DNA of 64,000 nucleotides, from contig CM059576.1 in NCBI GenBank assembly GCA_030386875.1, positions 67,517,581-67,581,580 of the forward strand, read 5' to 3'. Positions 43,938-56,100 of the stretch are shown in pieces. A program made the translations under genes and the position numbers. This DNA comes from Morinoia aosen. Taxonomy: Eukaryota; Arthropoda; Malacostraca; Amphipoda; Talitridae. Under the pieces are notes generated by a model that ran no database searches, was not told the origin of the DNA, and was given only the letters and a program-made list of their open reading frames with translations. Numbering within the stretch: position 1 is the stretch's first letter; each line of letters opens with the position of its first letter.

Positions 43938-46900
43938 TCACTGTCTCTTACTCCAGGCACGCACAAGAAACACTTTCATAGCCTCAGTGATACTTGCATT
44001 ACACTCCTGATCCAATCCAGCAAGACAGCTCATACCGCAATCATCTTCAGCACATCTGGCATTCCACTCATTCTCTCCATACTGCTCAAACACCACATTC
44101 ATAAAACTCTCTCTCTCTTGCTCATACTTACTACATTCCAGCACAAAATGCTCAATTGTTTCCTCTACTCCACTATTACACTGCTGACATAATCTGTTAT
44201 TATTCTCATTCCATCTCCATGTACGTCTGTTCACACTCAATGACTTACATCTCACAGCAAACAAGAGTTGACTTCCAAAACTACCATCATAGAACAGCTC
44301 AAACTTAGGTGCTTTCTTTTTCATATACCAGTTAAGTGTAGGCTTCCGCATCATGCTAAGCTTCCACTTATTCAATCCATACTCTTTTGTTTGTCTCTCA
44401 ATCTCTTTCTTCCACCTCTTGCAGTCCCACTCAGGCCCTACACCTCCAACATTTATTAAACTCCAGTCATCCACAGGTCTCCCAATTCTAACATGAATAA
44501 TCTTTTGCATACTGAGTTTCCTTGCATGCCCCCAACATACTTTCTCCCAATAGCTTACACTCAGATTCCATTCAAAGATTCGCCTTACCCACCTGCTATT
44601 CTGCATTCTTTCAATTCTCACCTTATAATTCAGCACAGCTTTCATCATTCTTTCTGAAAATAGGCTCCACCCTAGGTCACCTCTAATGGCTTCTATAGCT
44701 GTCCATTTTGGAGCACCCAATGCTACACGTCCTACCTTATTTTGTGTCACATCCAGCTTTTCAAGATCACTTCCATTCCAAGCAAGAGCACTCATACCAT
44801 ACATGACACTAGGTACTGCAACATACTTCCACATTCCTCTCACACATTCGTACTTGTTTGCTCTGTATCTGGCCACACTACCTAACCGTCCACTCCACTG
44901 CATTGCTTTAGCCACTTTCTCACCTTTAGTTCTAGTACATCCATCTTCACTTATCATACAACCTAGATATTTGTTCTACCTATTCTGATTTCTCCAATAT
45001 TCCACAGCCTGTCTCTATCAGTCTCATCACTATTTATTACCATGACCTTAATTTTATCGGCACCAAAGTTCATCTTGAAATCTGTACTATATCCATTCAC
45101 AATGTCAAGCATCCTTTGTAGTTCATGACCACATTCACTAACCACAACCACATCATCAGCATACAACAAACAGCTCAGTCTCTCATTACCAACTTTCAGT
45201 CCTAAACCACTCCTTCTCAGTCGAACTGCTAATTCTTCTGTGTACAATCCAAACAACAGAGGGGACAGAGTACAGCCCTGTCTCACTCCTCTAACACTCC
45301 TCACTTGTCCTGTTTCCAAATTTCCTAACCTGTAGATAGCACTTGTGTTCTCATACAGACTCTGTACAATGATCACTATTTTTCTGCTAAAACCAACTTT
45401 TCTCAAAATTTCAAACAGCCTAACCCGATCCACTCTGTCATACGCCTTTTCAATATCCAGGAATGCTAAATATACCTTCTTGTTATCCTTCTTCATTCGC
45501 TCAATTATTTCACTCACTACAAACAGATTATCCTCCCCACGTCTATCTTGCCTAAAACCATTCTGTTCTTCTCCCAGGACTCCTAATTCCTCAACTAAAT
45601 TTTTCATTCTCTCATTCAAAATACCACAAAAGATCTTACATACGGTGTCACCCAGTGCAATTGGTCTGTTATTTTTAAGTTCTTTCATACTCTTATGTCC
45701 ACCCTTATGCAACAGAACTACATTACACTTGTTCCAGTCATCCGGTACTCTTTCACTCTTCCATATCTCATCAAATAAACATTTTAACATACTGACTACA
45801 CTCTCTCCTCCACATTTATAGAACTCATATGGTATCTTATCAGGGCCACATGCCTTTCCATTTTTCACTTTCTTCAAAAAACTTACAATCTCTTCACAAG
45901 TGATTTCGTCTTCCATTTGCAGTTCACGTTCATCTATCAGAAAATTTATCGGTTCATCATCTGTAACCTGCTCATTCATTCCACCAATGTCCTCCCAGTA
46001 TTCTTCAACTGCTTTCACCATTTGCATCCTATCTTGCACACTGCAACCATTGACTACTAATTCGTCAACTTGAACTTCACTACCTCTATCATTACCTTGT
46101 ATAAACCTATACCAATCTTTTATTCCATCTGGACCTTTCTTTCTTAGATTTTCAACTTGGTGTCTCTCTTCTTTAACCTTAGCCTCATTTATCATTCTCT
46201 TTACTTTCTTCTGCTGGCCCTTGTACTCATTCCATATACTCTGCCATTCATCCTCAGTAATTCTGCGTCTTCCATACATTTTCCTCATACTGCGTTGTTT
46301 TTTATTTAAAGTCTTCCTTCTCATTCGTTCCTCCTTTATCTCACTTGTAAACCACCTAGCATTCCCTGTACTTTTCCTGCATTTCATTCTACCAATCTTT
46401 TGCTCTGCCACATCATACAAGGTTCTTGCAATCTCCTTATTCAGGTCATTTACATTTCCACACCTGTTCCAGTTACATCTACTCAATTCATTTCTAAATT
46501 CTTCCCAGTTTGCCATTTTAATACGCCAATTTTCTCTTACTCTGCTGGCCTTCTGCATTGACTCCTTTCCACCCCAATTATATTCTAGTACAAGCATTTT
46601 ATGGTCACCATCAATATCAAAATCATCTTCATCTACAAACATTTCTCTGACATTTATTCTTGCTCTACTATTCACTATCATATAATCAATTGCAGTTTTA
46701 CATTCGTTGCTTTGCCATGTATGCAAGCCATTTCCTATTGTTACATTCAGGTTCTCAAGTTCATTCTCATCACAGAAATCAATCAATTTTTGTCCATTTG
46801 CATTCACAGGCTCACCAAGTATACCAACATGGCCATTCATATCACCCATCACAATCAGAGGGCATCTGCAATGCTCTTGCACAAATCTTGTTAATATTTC

Positions 46901-47344
46901 ATACTTTTTTACATTCTCTTGATGATCTAAAATACCATCAGTTGTCATATAGCATACAACCACAATAACACATTCTCTGGCATTCATTCTTTCACACTTT
47001 ATTACTAACAGATCTTCACTCTCAAGTTCATTTCCAACAGGAATTTCTTCTAATTTCCAATTTAGAGCATTTTTTACAATGAGACCAACTCCACCACCTC
47101 TTTTTTGCCAACTTATACGCCCTTTTCCAATCATATAGTACTTACTCTCCTTACATTTTAAACTGACTCTATCACGCATTTGGGTCTCTACTACACCAAC
47201 ACAATCCAAATATCCATTCTCAAATTCTGCTACAAGGTCATCTAACTTTCCTGCATTCCATCCACGCACATTTATACATCCAAACCTTACAACACTATTG
47301 GACAATTCACGACATTTTTCATTTTTGCTCTCACAGCTTTCCAT
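43938..47344 (-). pseudogene. LINE-A ORF2: endonuclease, reverse transcriptase, zinc motif (one frameshift)
   Basis: The frame starts with ATG at 47344, directly after the ORF1 stop. The EEP endonuclease covers roughly residues 20-250 (VRFGCINVRGWNAGKL, GVVETQ, MGDMNGHVG, IDYMIVNSR, DGDHKMLVLEYNW). RT runs from about residue 470 to 780 (KACGPDKIPYEFYK, LDIEKAYDRV, RQGCTLSPLLFG, YADDVVVVSE). About 10 bp (tattcttttg in copy 1) are absent near 44974, so the frame ends early. The rest, with the thumb region and the C-terminal CX2C...HX4C motif, continues as 43938-44957. Apart from this deletion the frame is open, so the copy is fairly recent. Confidence 0.9.
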
Positions 47345-48514
47345 TCATCCAGTTCCACCTTCCATTACAATATGAGTACACCCAATCCACTGGATGTATC
47401 TCCTGGAGACTTTCATCTCACCTTCTTGAGTAAGGTGGACTCCATCTCCACGAAAACATCCACTCAGGATCAGGTTATCCATATCAAGGAAGCTGGAACC
47501 CATTTCACGCTTTCTCATACTCTCAGCTTTCATACTCATGATCCTCTCATGCACTTCCCTATTCACCTCCTTTCGCACCCTTTCATACTCCTCACCACAT
47601 GCAGGCCTTCTCAGCAGGCTGGTCACAGCCACTCTTACATTCTTCTTTCGCGCCCTTTCAACAACATTCATAATTGCATTCACCGTATGCTCTCTCCCAC
47701 ATTCAAGCAATCCATTGCCACCTCCTTGCAGTACAACCATCCCTTCATCCATTCCATCTATCACTTCCTCAGCATGACTACAAATCTCTTTCACTCCCTT
47801 TCCTCTCATGCTCGTACATCCAATACGGTCAGTCATTCTCACAAACCTATCCACATTCTTCACCATGCTGTCACCACATATTCTAATCGTAGGTCTCACT
47901 CTCCCTTTCATACTACTCTTTCGTTCAACTCTTCCACTCACATCACTCTTTCCATCCATCTTCCTTTCATTCACTTCCACTACAGGCGCCTGCACCTCAT
48001 GTGGCATATCAACCGGTTGCTCCTTCACTCTCTTCCCATTCGTACTTCTTTCATCATGCTCATTCATCCTTCTACTCTCACCTGGCACATTTGCACCACC
48101 ATTCACTTCATTTATTGCATTCACACTCCTTGCACCATCATCCACTTCATTTGCACTCCTTGCACCATCATCCACTTCATTTGCACTCCTTCCACCACCA
48201 CCATTTACCTCTTCATTCACTGCATTTGCACCATTCTCATTCTTTCCTTCATTCAACTTCCTTTCATCCTTCAAGTCTGCCTCTAAAGCAACCATCAGAA
48301 TTGTCAATCTCTCAGCCTCCTCTTCCAACTTCTTTCTCTCATCCTTCAAACATTTCCAGCACGTAAACACAAGATCATTCAACTTCCTCCGACTCATCTC
48401 TCTCAAACCTTTGCATGCATCTATATCTACCCACTCTTTACAAGTCATGCACTCAATCTCCTCATCCATTCCACTTGCACCTCCCTTCCTACGACCAGTC
48501 CTATTTCTTGCCAT
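47345..48514 (-). CDS. LINE-A ORF1: PHD-like finger, coiled-coil, SGNH hydrolase-like domain
   Basis: The protein is 389 residues. The N-terminus has a PHD-like pattern of cysteines (IECMTCKEWVDIDACKG ... FTCWKCL). A charged, probably coiled-coil region follows, then a short internal repeat (DDGARSANEV repeated, ending in DDGARSVN). The C-terminal half from about residue 205 looks like an SGNH/GDSL hydrolase: ICGDSMVKNVDR (nucleophile block), LQGGGNGLLECG (block with N) and DGVHLTQEG with the D-x-x-H pair. Esterase-like ORF1 proteins are known from CR1/L2-group LINEs, where they bind RNA or membranes; the exact role is not established. The stop is followed directly by the ORF2 ATG. The frame is fully open. 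Confidence 0.85.
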   Translation of the reverse strand: MARNRTGRRKGGASGMDEEIECMTCKEWVDIDACKGLREMSRRKLNDLVFTCWKCLKDERKKLEEEAERLTILMVALEADLKDERKLNEGKNENGANAVNEEVNGGGGRSANEVDDGARSANEVDDGARSVNAINEVNGGANVPGESRRMNEHDERSTNGKRVKEQPVDMPHEVQAPVVEVNERKMDGKSDVSGRVERKSSMKGRVRPTIRICGDSMVKNVDRFVRMTDRIGCTSMRGKGVKEICSHAEEVIDGMDEGMVVLQGGGNGLLECGREHTVNAIMNVVERARKKNVRVAVTSLLRRPACGEEYERVRKEVNREVHERIMSMKAESMRKREMGSSFLDMDNLILSGCFRGDGVHLTQEGEMKVSRRYIQWIGCTHIVMEGGTG

Positions 48515-48850
48515 CCTAAAACACAGACTTCTATCTCAGTACAAATTTCACAGGCAGAAGAATTCTTCACTCACCAAATCTACTGAAAATCAAGTTATCA
48601 AACAAAAAGAAACAAAAACGTTTCCTACTACTCACAGTCACTCTCTACAATGTCACACACTATACTCTTTATATGCAAAGAAAGCTTAACTCCCAGTCAG
48701 AACACCTCAGTCAAAAATTGCAAGTCACCACACCTAAGTCCAATGCTCAGTCTCAACTCTGACGCAACAAAAAAACTACTCTCACGAGCACTCCATACAA
48801 AGTCACACACTGTACTCACGTGAATATACAAACTATACCATTTTTCTGCA

Positions 48851-51800
48851 ACTTCACTTTAATTCACCACAATATTCGTCGGAGGACCAGAAACACGTGC
48901 ACACCGCACGGAACCGGACACCAACCCTAGCACCCTAGTGAAGAGTTTTTGCAGAAAAGAAACGACGGTCGTAACACGCGTTGGGCTTGCGGACCAGCGC
49001 GGCTGTCCGCGGCGATGTTGTCACAGATCTTTTCGGAAATTTGCGTCTTGGAAGACGCGACAATCACAACATTTTGGTTCATGAAAAAATATTGAATTTA
49101 GTTTTCTCGCACGATAAATTGAAAGTATTCACATCATTCATACAGTGAAACAACTTCAACTCTAATGGAGATGTGCTAAATTCGAGTATTTTAAATGAGT
49201 CCAGATTAATTGCGATTACACTTGAATAATACTCATACAAATGAGATATTTTAAAGTGAGGTGTGTTCCCTAAACATTTAGTCCTGCACAAGATTCATGG
49301 CTTCGGTGCTTTATTTCGTAGTTTTTTTAAGTGTTCGTCATGGCGTGTCTTAAGAAAGTTGATGTGATAGCAGAGGATAAACTTCGACTTAGAATGTTCA
49401 GCTCATCATGTGCATGGTGATTGATGAATTAGTTCGACGGCTGAAGACCTGGCACTCTCCAGTTGCAGACCTGTAAAATGAGACTATATATTCTCCATTG
49501 AGAATCAAACTATGATCGCATGCCGGGAATGTCATTTCTATGTATATATTTTTTTTAATTTATCTATGAGATAGATTCCTATTTTTTATGTTGCTTATCT
49601 GATATTTAATATATTTTTTATTTTCATTTGAAAATGCATTTTCCCTATTCGCCTGTCATATTCTATGATAGTTTTGACATACTTTTGAATGATAATTCAA
49701 AATACTTAGCGAGGACATGTGGGAGGCTCTATAAACATTTTATGCGCAGTTTAACCTTAGCCTTTGTCACAGAAATTATCAGTATTGTGAGTTGAAGTGT
49801 GCCCTCACTTCAGGCGCGAGAAAACGTTACGAAGTAATTCTAATAATCAGGTCTGAAAAGTCCTAAAATTTAGGATTATCACTAGCATTTACGATATCAT
49901 TCTCTAATATTACGTTTTTCAACTGCGTTTCGCTACTGTTCATAATTATTTCATGACACATGATTAATGATACGTATTTTAAAAGTCATGTCCATGAAAC
50001 CCAAATAAGGTCTTTGTATTTACCTTTCAGTTGATTCATCTACTGAGCAAAGAAAGTTAAAACTTATCTCATATTATTTAAGTCAGGAAGAATTTTTCTT
50101 CACGTCTGGAAGCACATATTCTCTCTCTGAGAAAATGCCCTGAAATATCTTCAGATTTTTAAATTGCCAATAAGCTAGAATCTGTACGAGTGGAGATGGA
50201 CCGGTCATAAATTAATTAATGGACCGGATGGACCGGAATTAAGGTCATTTTATTTTAACTGAATTCATTACGCCAACAACTTTAACACTTCAATTCCTTC
50301 AACAGCAAAAGAAACATATCTGCAGCTGAAGGGTTGAGATTTCAGACATAAATGTTAAAAAAAGATAACGCACCTGTATTAACTTCCCAACTAACCCTTC
50401 CTTATCTTTTTCTCAGTTGTTCCCTTCAAACACGCAGAACGCAATTAAACGCCTAACCGTTATGCTATGAGACCATACCTTCTCCCACACAAAAAAGTTG
50501 TCTCTTTCAAAATGTATGTATGAGCTGTGCTTTTCAAAATCCCTTCTCAGCGTCTGATGATGTGGAAGGGCTTCATATAATTAAAGTACCTATTCAAAAA
50601 GTGAGGTTTGAATGGCCGTAGCACCGTGCACTTGTTACTGCAAATTGATATGTTGTTTTATTGAAATTCGATTTTGGTATGATCAAACCTTTGACATATC
50701 ATAGATTAATCAATATTTTCAGGCCGATGTCATTCTGCCAGAAGTGAGCCTTCTAATTCATTAAATGTGCATTAACGGTGATCAATTTTATCGTAGAACA
50801 TTAGCTATTTTTCCTCTCGCTCGGGAGACTGTTTTTTAAAGTTAACTGTTCTTTCTTTAGTGATTGCCATCAAGTTGTCTTCACAAAACAATCAGTTAAT
50901 TATGACGCACAAATTGTATGTAAAAACGATCCGCATTCTACGTTGAAAAATTTAAAATATTTCAACATTTACTCTTATTTTAATTGGTTTGAATCTTTAT
51001 AGGTGCACATGTTTGTTTGTCCAGCCCTATATTATCGCAGTTATCCACAGTGGCTTCCGTCTCAGCTTCCTATGGGCTGAATATTTGCGAAGGAGGGGCC
51101 AGTTTGTTTACTCTTAATAGAGTCTTCAACTTAATTTCAATCTATTTGTTCATTCACATCAGAAAAATGCACATCTATATCCAATTCTTGATCGGTAAAT
51201 ATAAAGGTTCAATTAATCATGCACAGTAAAACGCTTGCAGTGAATAATTAACCGTGCACGTGTTTGTGCAGGGGTATAGAGCTGAATGTATTTTTGTGCA
51301 TAGGTTCTTTGACATATTGTTTCTATTTTCACCAGCTCAAGCTTAAAATATTTCCAGCACTGGAATTAATTGACGTATTCGCTCGTCTTTTCAATTTAAT
51401 AAAAGTACGCACTGGATTTTTCAATTTTGCAACTGATATGACCGAACACACATTGCACCTCTGCTGTAACCCCACTGATGACCTGGAGCAACAGCAGCAT
51501 GCGCTCGGCTCTGTAGTGTGTTGTAGTGTGTTCGAAACGCGTTCACTTGAATGTGAAAGGATTCGTACAATTTGAAAAAGTTATTGGGGCATAGTAAAGT
51601 AATTTGAAGTAGAGTATTGATACTATAAAATTGGTGGGAATGAAAAGGTCTTTGTATTTGTATTTAGATGAGCATTTTTACAACTAAATGGAATCACAAT
51701 TTTTTTGTCAGATGAAGTAGTAATGTGAAATGATAATCATAAATTCAAAAAGTATTTTTATCTGAATAACCAATGTGGAGAAAAATTTCTAAACTGACGA

Positions 51801-53134
51801 GATTAACACCTTAAAATTCATCTCTGAATATTACTTATTTAATAATCAGCTGGCGAATTTTAATTTGAGGTAAAAATCCGATCATCATATTCAACGCCAC
51901 AGTTCTAATTTGATGTTGAACACCGATGTCGGATGATATTAACAAGTTTCATCAGTAACTTTTACCTGGGGATCTTGCCATCTGTGTGTGAGACAACGAA
52001 ATGCCAATTTCGAAGGGTTGCATTCCAAACCTCATCAGAGAAATTAAAGTAACACTCGCGCACAGTATTGAATGTACATATTTATCACCCATATGAGCAC
52101 ATATGCACTTATTTCCACTCACAGCGCCGTACCAGACGTTGGTATCCGGGAGTTTGCTACTCACGCAAAGCAGCTTTTTCTTTCTCTGATTTTGGACTTA
52201 CATAATTTAGTGAGATGAAAAGATATCGCACCCATAAGATTATGATCGAGCATTCTTGTTGATGTAACAACTCCTTTCTTTCTTCTGTCTTTCGACGTTT
52301 TGTATGCTTTCTTGTTTTCACCTGATCGTTTTTTCACCTTTTACAATAATAGTGCCTAACTTTACATAATTCCTGTAATAATTATACACACAGTTAGCTG
52401 ATCGCTACGTCTTCTGGTCTGTAACTACAGCTTGAAGAGTTGAGGTCTGAACACCACGTTTTGAATGAATCTTTCTTTATTTGAATCCCAATATACTCCT
52501 GACGATTTGAATTAAAAAAAAAAAATTGAACATCAGAATGATATACATTCTACCGTATTTTTGGAAAATAATTTTGATGAGTGAATTGCACCTTTGAAAT
52601 GCAATTTTCGACTGCACGCTCATGCTGATAATAATTCATAATTTTTCGTGGCAAACTCAGTCTGTGTATTCGTAACTTTCAGTCAGCACAAAGAACGATT
52701 TTCAGCGAACTTTTATGAAGTGATGAGTATTTGATGACAAAATGAGTATTTGATGACAAAATTGAGCCAATCTGATTTCATGTTCTATCTTGAGTTCAAT
52801 CGTAGGGCTCTGACATTTTGATGCAGTATCAGATACGTAGACTTTCGCCATTGATACTGAGTCGATTTGACAAACTAGTAGATTCTTTATTTGCTCTACG
52901 CTCTTTAGGTGATAAGAATACTCTGTTCTATCCAAGTGTAGATTGTGTTCAGTCAACCTTGAAGTGGACGAAATACATTAAATATTTCTACTTCAAGAAA
53001 CGTATGCAGTTTTATAGAAGCTATTAGTCTCTCGATGTAAACTTTATTTGAATTTTATAATTAAATTTCATTATTAGCACTATCATATTCTTTGCACCAA
53101 ATCTAATTCACCATGCATTCTACTGTGCCTCCCT
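48851..53134. other. Unassigned, probably intergenic
   Basis: No gene family, RNA or long repeat was recognised. Small frames at 49079, 51017, 51264, 51952 and 52702 lack motifs. The segment at 51958-52150 on the minus strand has a donor-like border and may be an exon, but no acceptor or homology supports it. Confidence 0.35.
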
Positions 53135-56100
53135 TCATACATTCGTCAGCCGAGCCGCGTAAAAGCGCTCGTCGTGTCTGAGCAATCGCACTTGACAGCG
53201 CGGACCGCTGGTGGATCCTGACTTGCATGCAAGCTCTACTGGAAATAGCTCACCACTAGACCTTGTTTTCGTCGTGACCAAGTTTTTACAACGCAAGGAT
53301 AACGATATGAGTTCAGAATGACATTGTTTTATGGACACTACAAGTTGAGAATCGATTCTACAGATATTCGCTGTTTCATCACATCCTCAGCGGGAATAAC
53401 GTTGCTAGGTACAACTGTCAACAAAATGCCAGTTCATTTATACTCACAGATGTCATGTAAAATCCATTCTAATTTTCCAAAAAACAGATGAAGTTTGTGT
53501 GCTCTTGTCACACCGAACCTTCTGCAGTCTTACTTTTCTTACAGAGCATCAATGATTAAACCGCCCAAATATAGGCCTTTTAACGGGCGGTTTATAGGAA
53601 TAACGATTTTAGAAAGTAACTCCAATTATTTCCAGCAGCATACCAACCTTTTTTTAATCTTATTTTGAGGGCATTGGTAAAATATGCAACAACAGCGGCT
53701 AACGTCTGAACCTTTTTGACCTTCTCTCTCTATTTCCTGAACAAGGCATCGCTCTATTTCCTGAACAAAGCTTCTCTCTGAACTCATCGAAATGCCTTGC
53801 TTTCCCATGGATGCAGACACGTGGTGTAAGCCAGTCTTCGAAGCCAGATTGTTCATCTGTGATGTACAACTCGATACCATCCCTGTACAAAGTGAATAAT
53901 TAGATAATATAGCACTTAAAATCTCTACTACATGTAAACTATTATAGTTCGATCAAATGCTTACGTCACTCTTGTACGATTTCTTTTGATAATTTTTACC
54001 GAATTTGGAAAATACAAGTAAAATACAGGCATTGAAGAATTATTTAACTGAAATTTATAATATTCATTCATTATACTATTAAAACGTTAGGCTAACGGAG
54101 GATACTGAAAATCATGTACCTTATTTGTTTTCCTCCTTCTAGCACCTTCTGAAAATGGCAGGCATTTTACTCAACGTCGACACATCTAACATAATGATCA
54201 CTGATCTGCCTTCTGTGCACATGCATAATGAACAACAAAAAATGTAAGAAGTTTTTCAACGATCCCCATCAATTTTGTACAAATGTGAACATGGAACAAA
54301 TACGAAGAAATGAGTTTTAAGGATTTAACAATTTTTTGAATTGGTTTTATGTGCAGGGTGACCGGAATCTTGAGGAGCAAACTTGAATATAAGGTTGAGA
54401 CTGTTGTAATAAATATATTTTCTCAATAACCGTGCGAGCAAAAATACTTCGTTGATGCGTTACAAGGTCTCAAAATTTGACACGTATTGGAGAAAAATTC
54501 ATATTTTGAGAGTTGCGAGAAAATTAGAAGTAGAAGTCAGGAAAGCATGTTTATTACGACCTTAAGAAATAAAATAGCAGCCTTAGTTTCTATTTTGACC
54601 ATAAATAAATAGATATTTGCTGTCAGAGTTATTAAAATCTAATATAAAAATTGTTGTGACGGCTGTGGCCGTCCTATCTTAAGCTCTAAGCTTACCAGAT
54701 GTGCCTCCAGATTTCTACTTCTAGGGACATTTGAAAGGTTTAAGGTACAAAACAACTATACATTCCGATGACGACCTCATTGCCAGAATTGTTGAAGCCT
54801 CCGCAAGCGTTCGGTTAACTCCTTGTGTCTTTAATTGCATCCGACAATTATAGCACAGGCGTTCGATAGATCACAACAAATGTCACGTCTAACATATGCA
54901 TTTTGTAAATACCTAACATAGTTTCACGCAAATTATGTTGTGTCCAAAACAATTTAAGCTCTTATTTGCTTCTTGTTTTCTTAATGAACATGCTCTCCTA
55001 ACTTCTACATTTAATTTCCTTGCCCTCTCCATTCTCTAAGTACGCATTTGCCTTTAATGCATTTTAACTTTTCATGTCATTGTAACTCGTTATATATATC
55101 AAAGCATTTTGAACCGCAAGGGTATTGAGTAAAAAGTGTTTACTTCAACGTTCCCGTCATAGAATAACAGTTTGTTTTACAGGGTGCGTTCCCCTAATGT
55201 ACTTTAATTTTATATGATAGGGTATTTCAATTTGAGGTAGGCTTAGGATCATAATGAACAACTAAATTTATGAACATTTTTACGTCCTAACGAAATTACA
55301 TAGTGAAAATAAAAACTTAAAATAGAGTCCGCAAATTAAAGTAACGGACCTTCAGTAATACACGACAGTTAGTTAGCTCCTCGTTAACGCTTTCGATATT
55401 CGATAATCCAGATCACCAGATCGAGGGAAAGGGCCACTCCAAGCTTATATGTATAGTAAATAGTGCAGAAAAATTTTTTCATCGCTAGATCCAATCTGTT
55501 TAATGCTACTCAAATATTTCAACAGCTGAATTTTTGGCCCTAGCTAAAGAAATATCGCTCTATAAATAAAAGCGTGATAGTCTAAAAAAAAGTTTCCCTT
55601 TGTGATATTATTGGGATTTCAGAAGTAGTCATACCAGATTAAAACTGGGGTCAGATAATGCTATTTGGACTAGCAAATGCATGACAGAATGAAGCAGAAA
55701 TGCTTGGGCTCATTCGCTACTGAACAGCTCGCACGATTCCAGTCAGGCCACTCCCTCTACAATCGGGTTAATGTCCTTGACAAACCTGATTGTTTTCCAA
55801 CGCGTGCGTCCCTCCCCAGCAGTTCGTATGCCTCGCTGCTTGAATTCATTCACCAGCAGATCAAGAACACTCATGTTAGGTGGAGGGCCTTTATTTTTGG
55901 CAATGATTAACGCCTCTATTTCCAGTGGAGAGACCATTAATCTTAGCTCACTGTACCTGCAAAGAGATTTAACGAGGAAGAAAAGCGGGGATAGAAAGTG
56001 CCTGAACGACAGCGTCGTTTCCATAATAATAAATAAATTTCATTCAAACCTTACCCCAGTTTCCGTGCCTGATGCATGATGAATTTTTTTAGATATACTC

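Larger units (their letters stand above)
43688..48850 (-). mobile_element. LINE-A copy 2, nearly full length
   Basis: This is a minus-strand LINE with ORF1 (47345-48514), ORF2 (43938-47344) and a 3' end of stem-loop (43711-43730) plus (cttgaa)n tail from 43688, the same end structure as copy 1. The 5' leader beyond 48514 contains two diverged direct units about 145 bp apart, each with gtcacacact.tactc (near 48650 and 48800). The exact 5' end is not visible; 48850 is an estimate. ORF2 has one 10-bp deletion, otherwise the element is open. Confidence 0.88.

Noticed and set aside
47372..48689. Long plus-strand frames of 304 and 293 codons
   Set aside because: They are antisense to LINE-A ORF1 and consist of serine-, histidine- and phenylalanine-rich translation of its complement.
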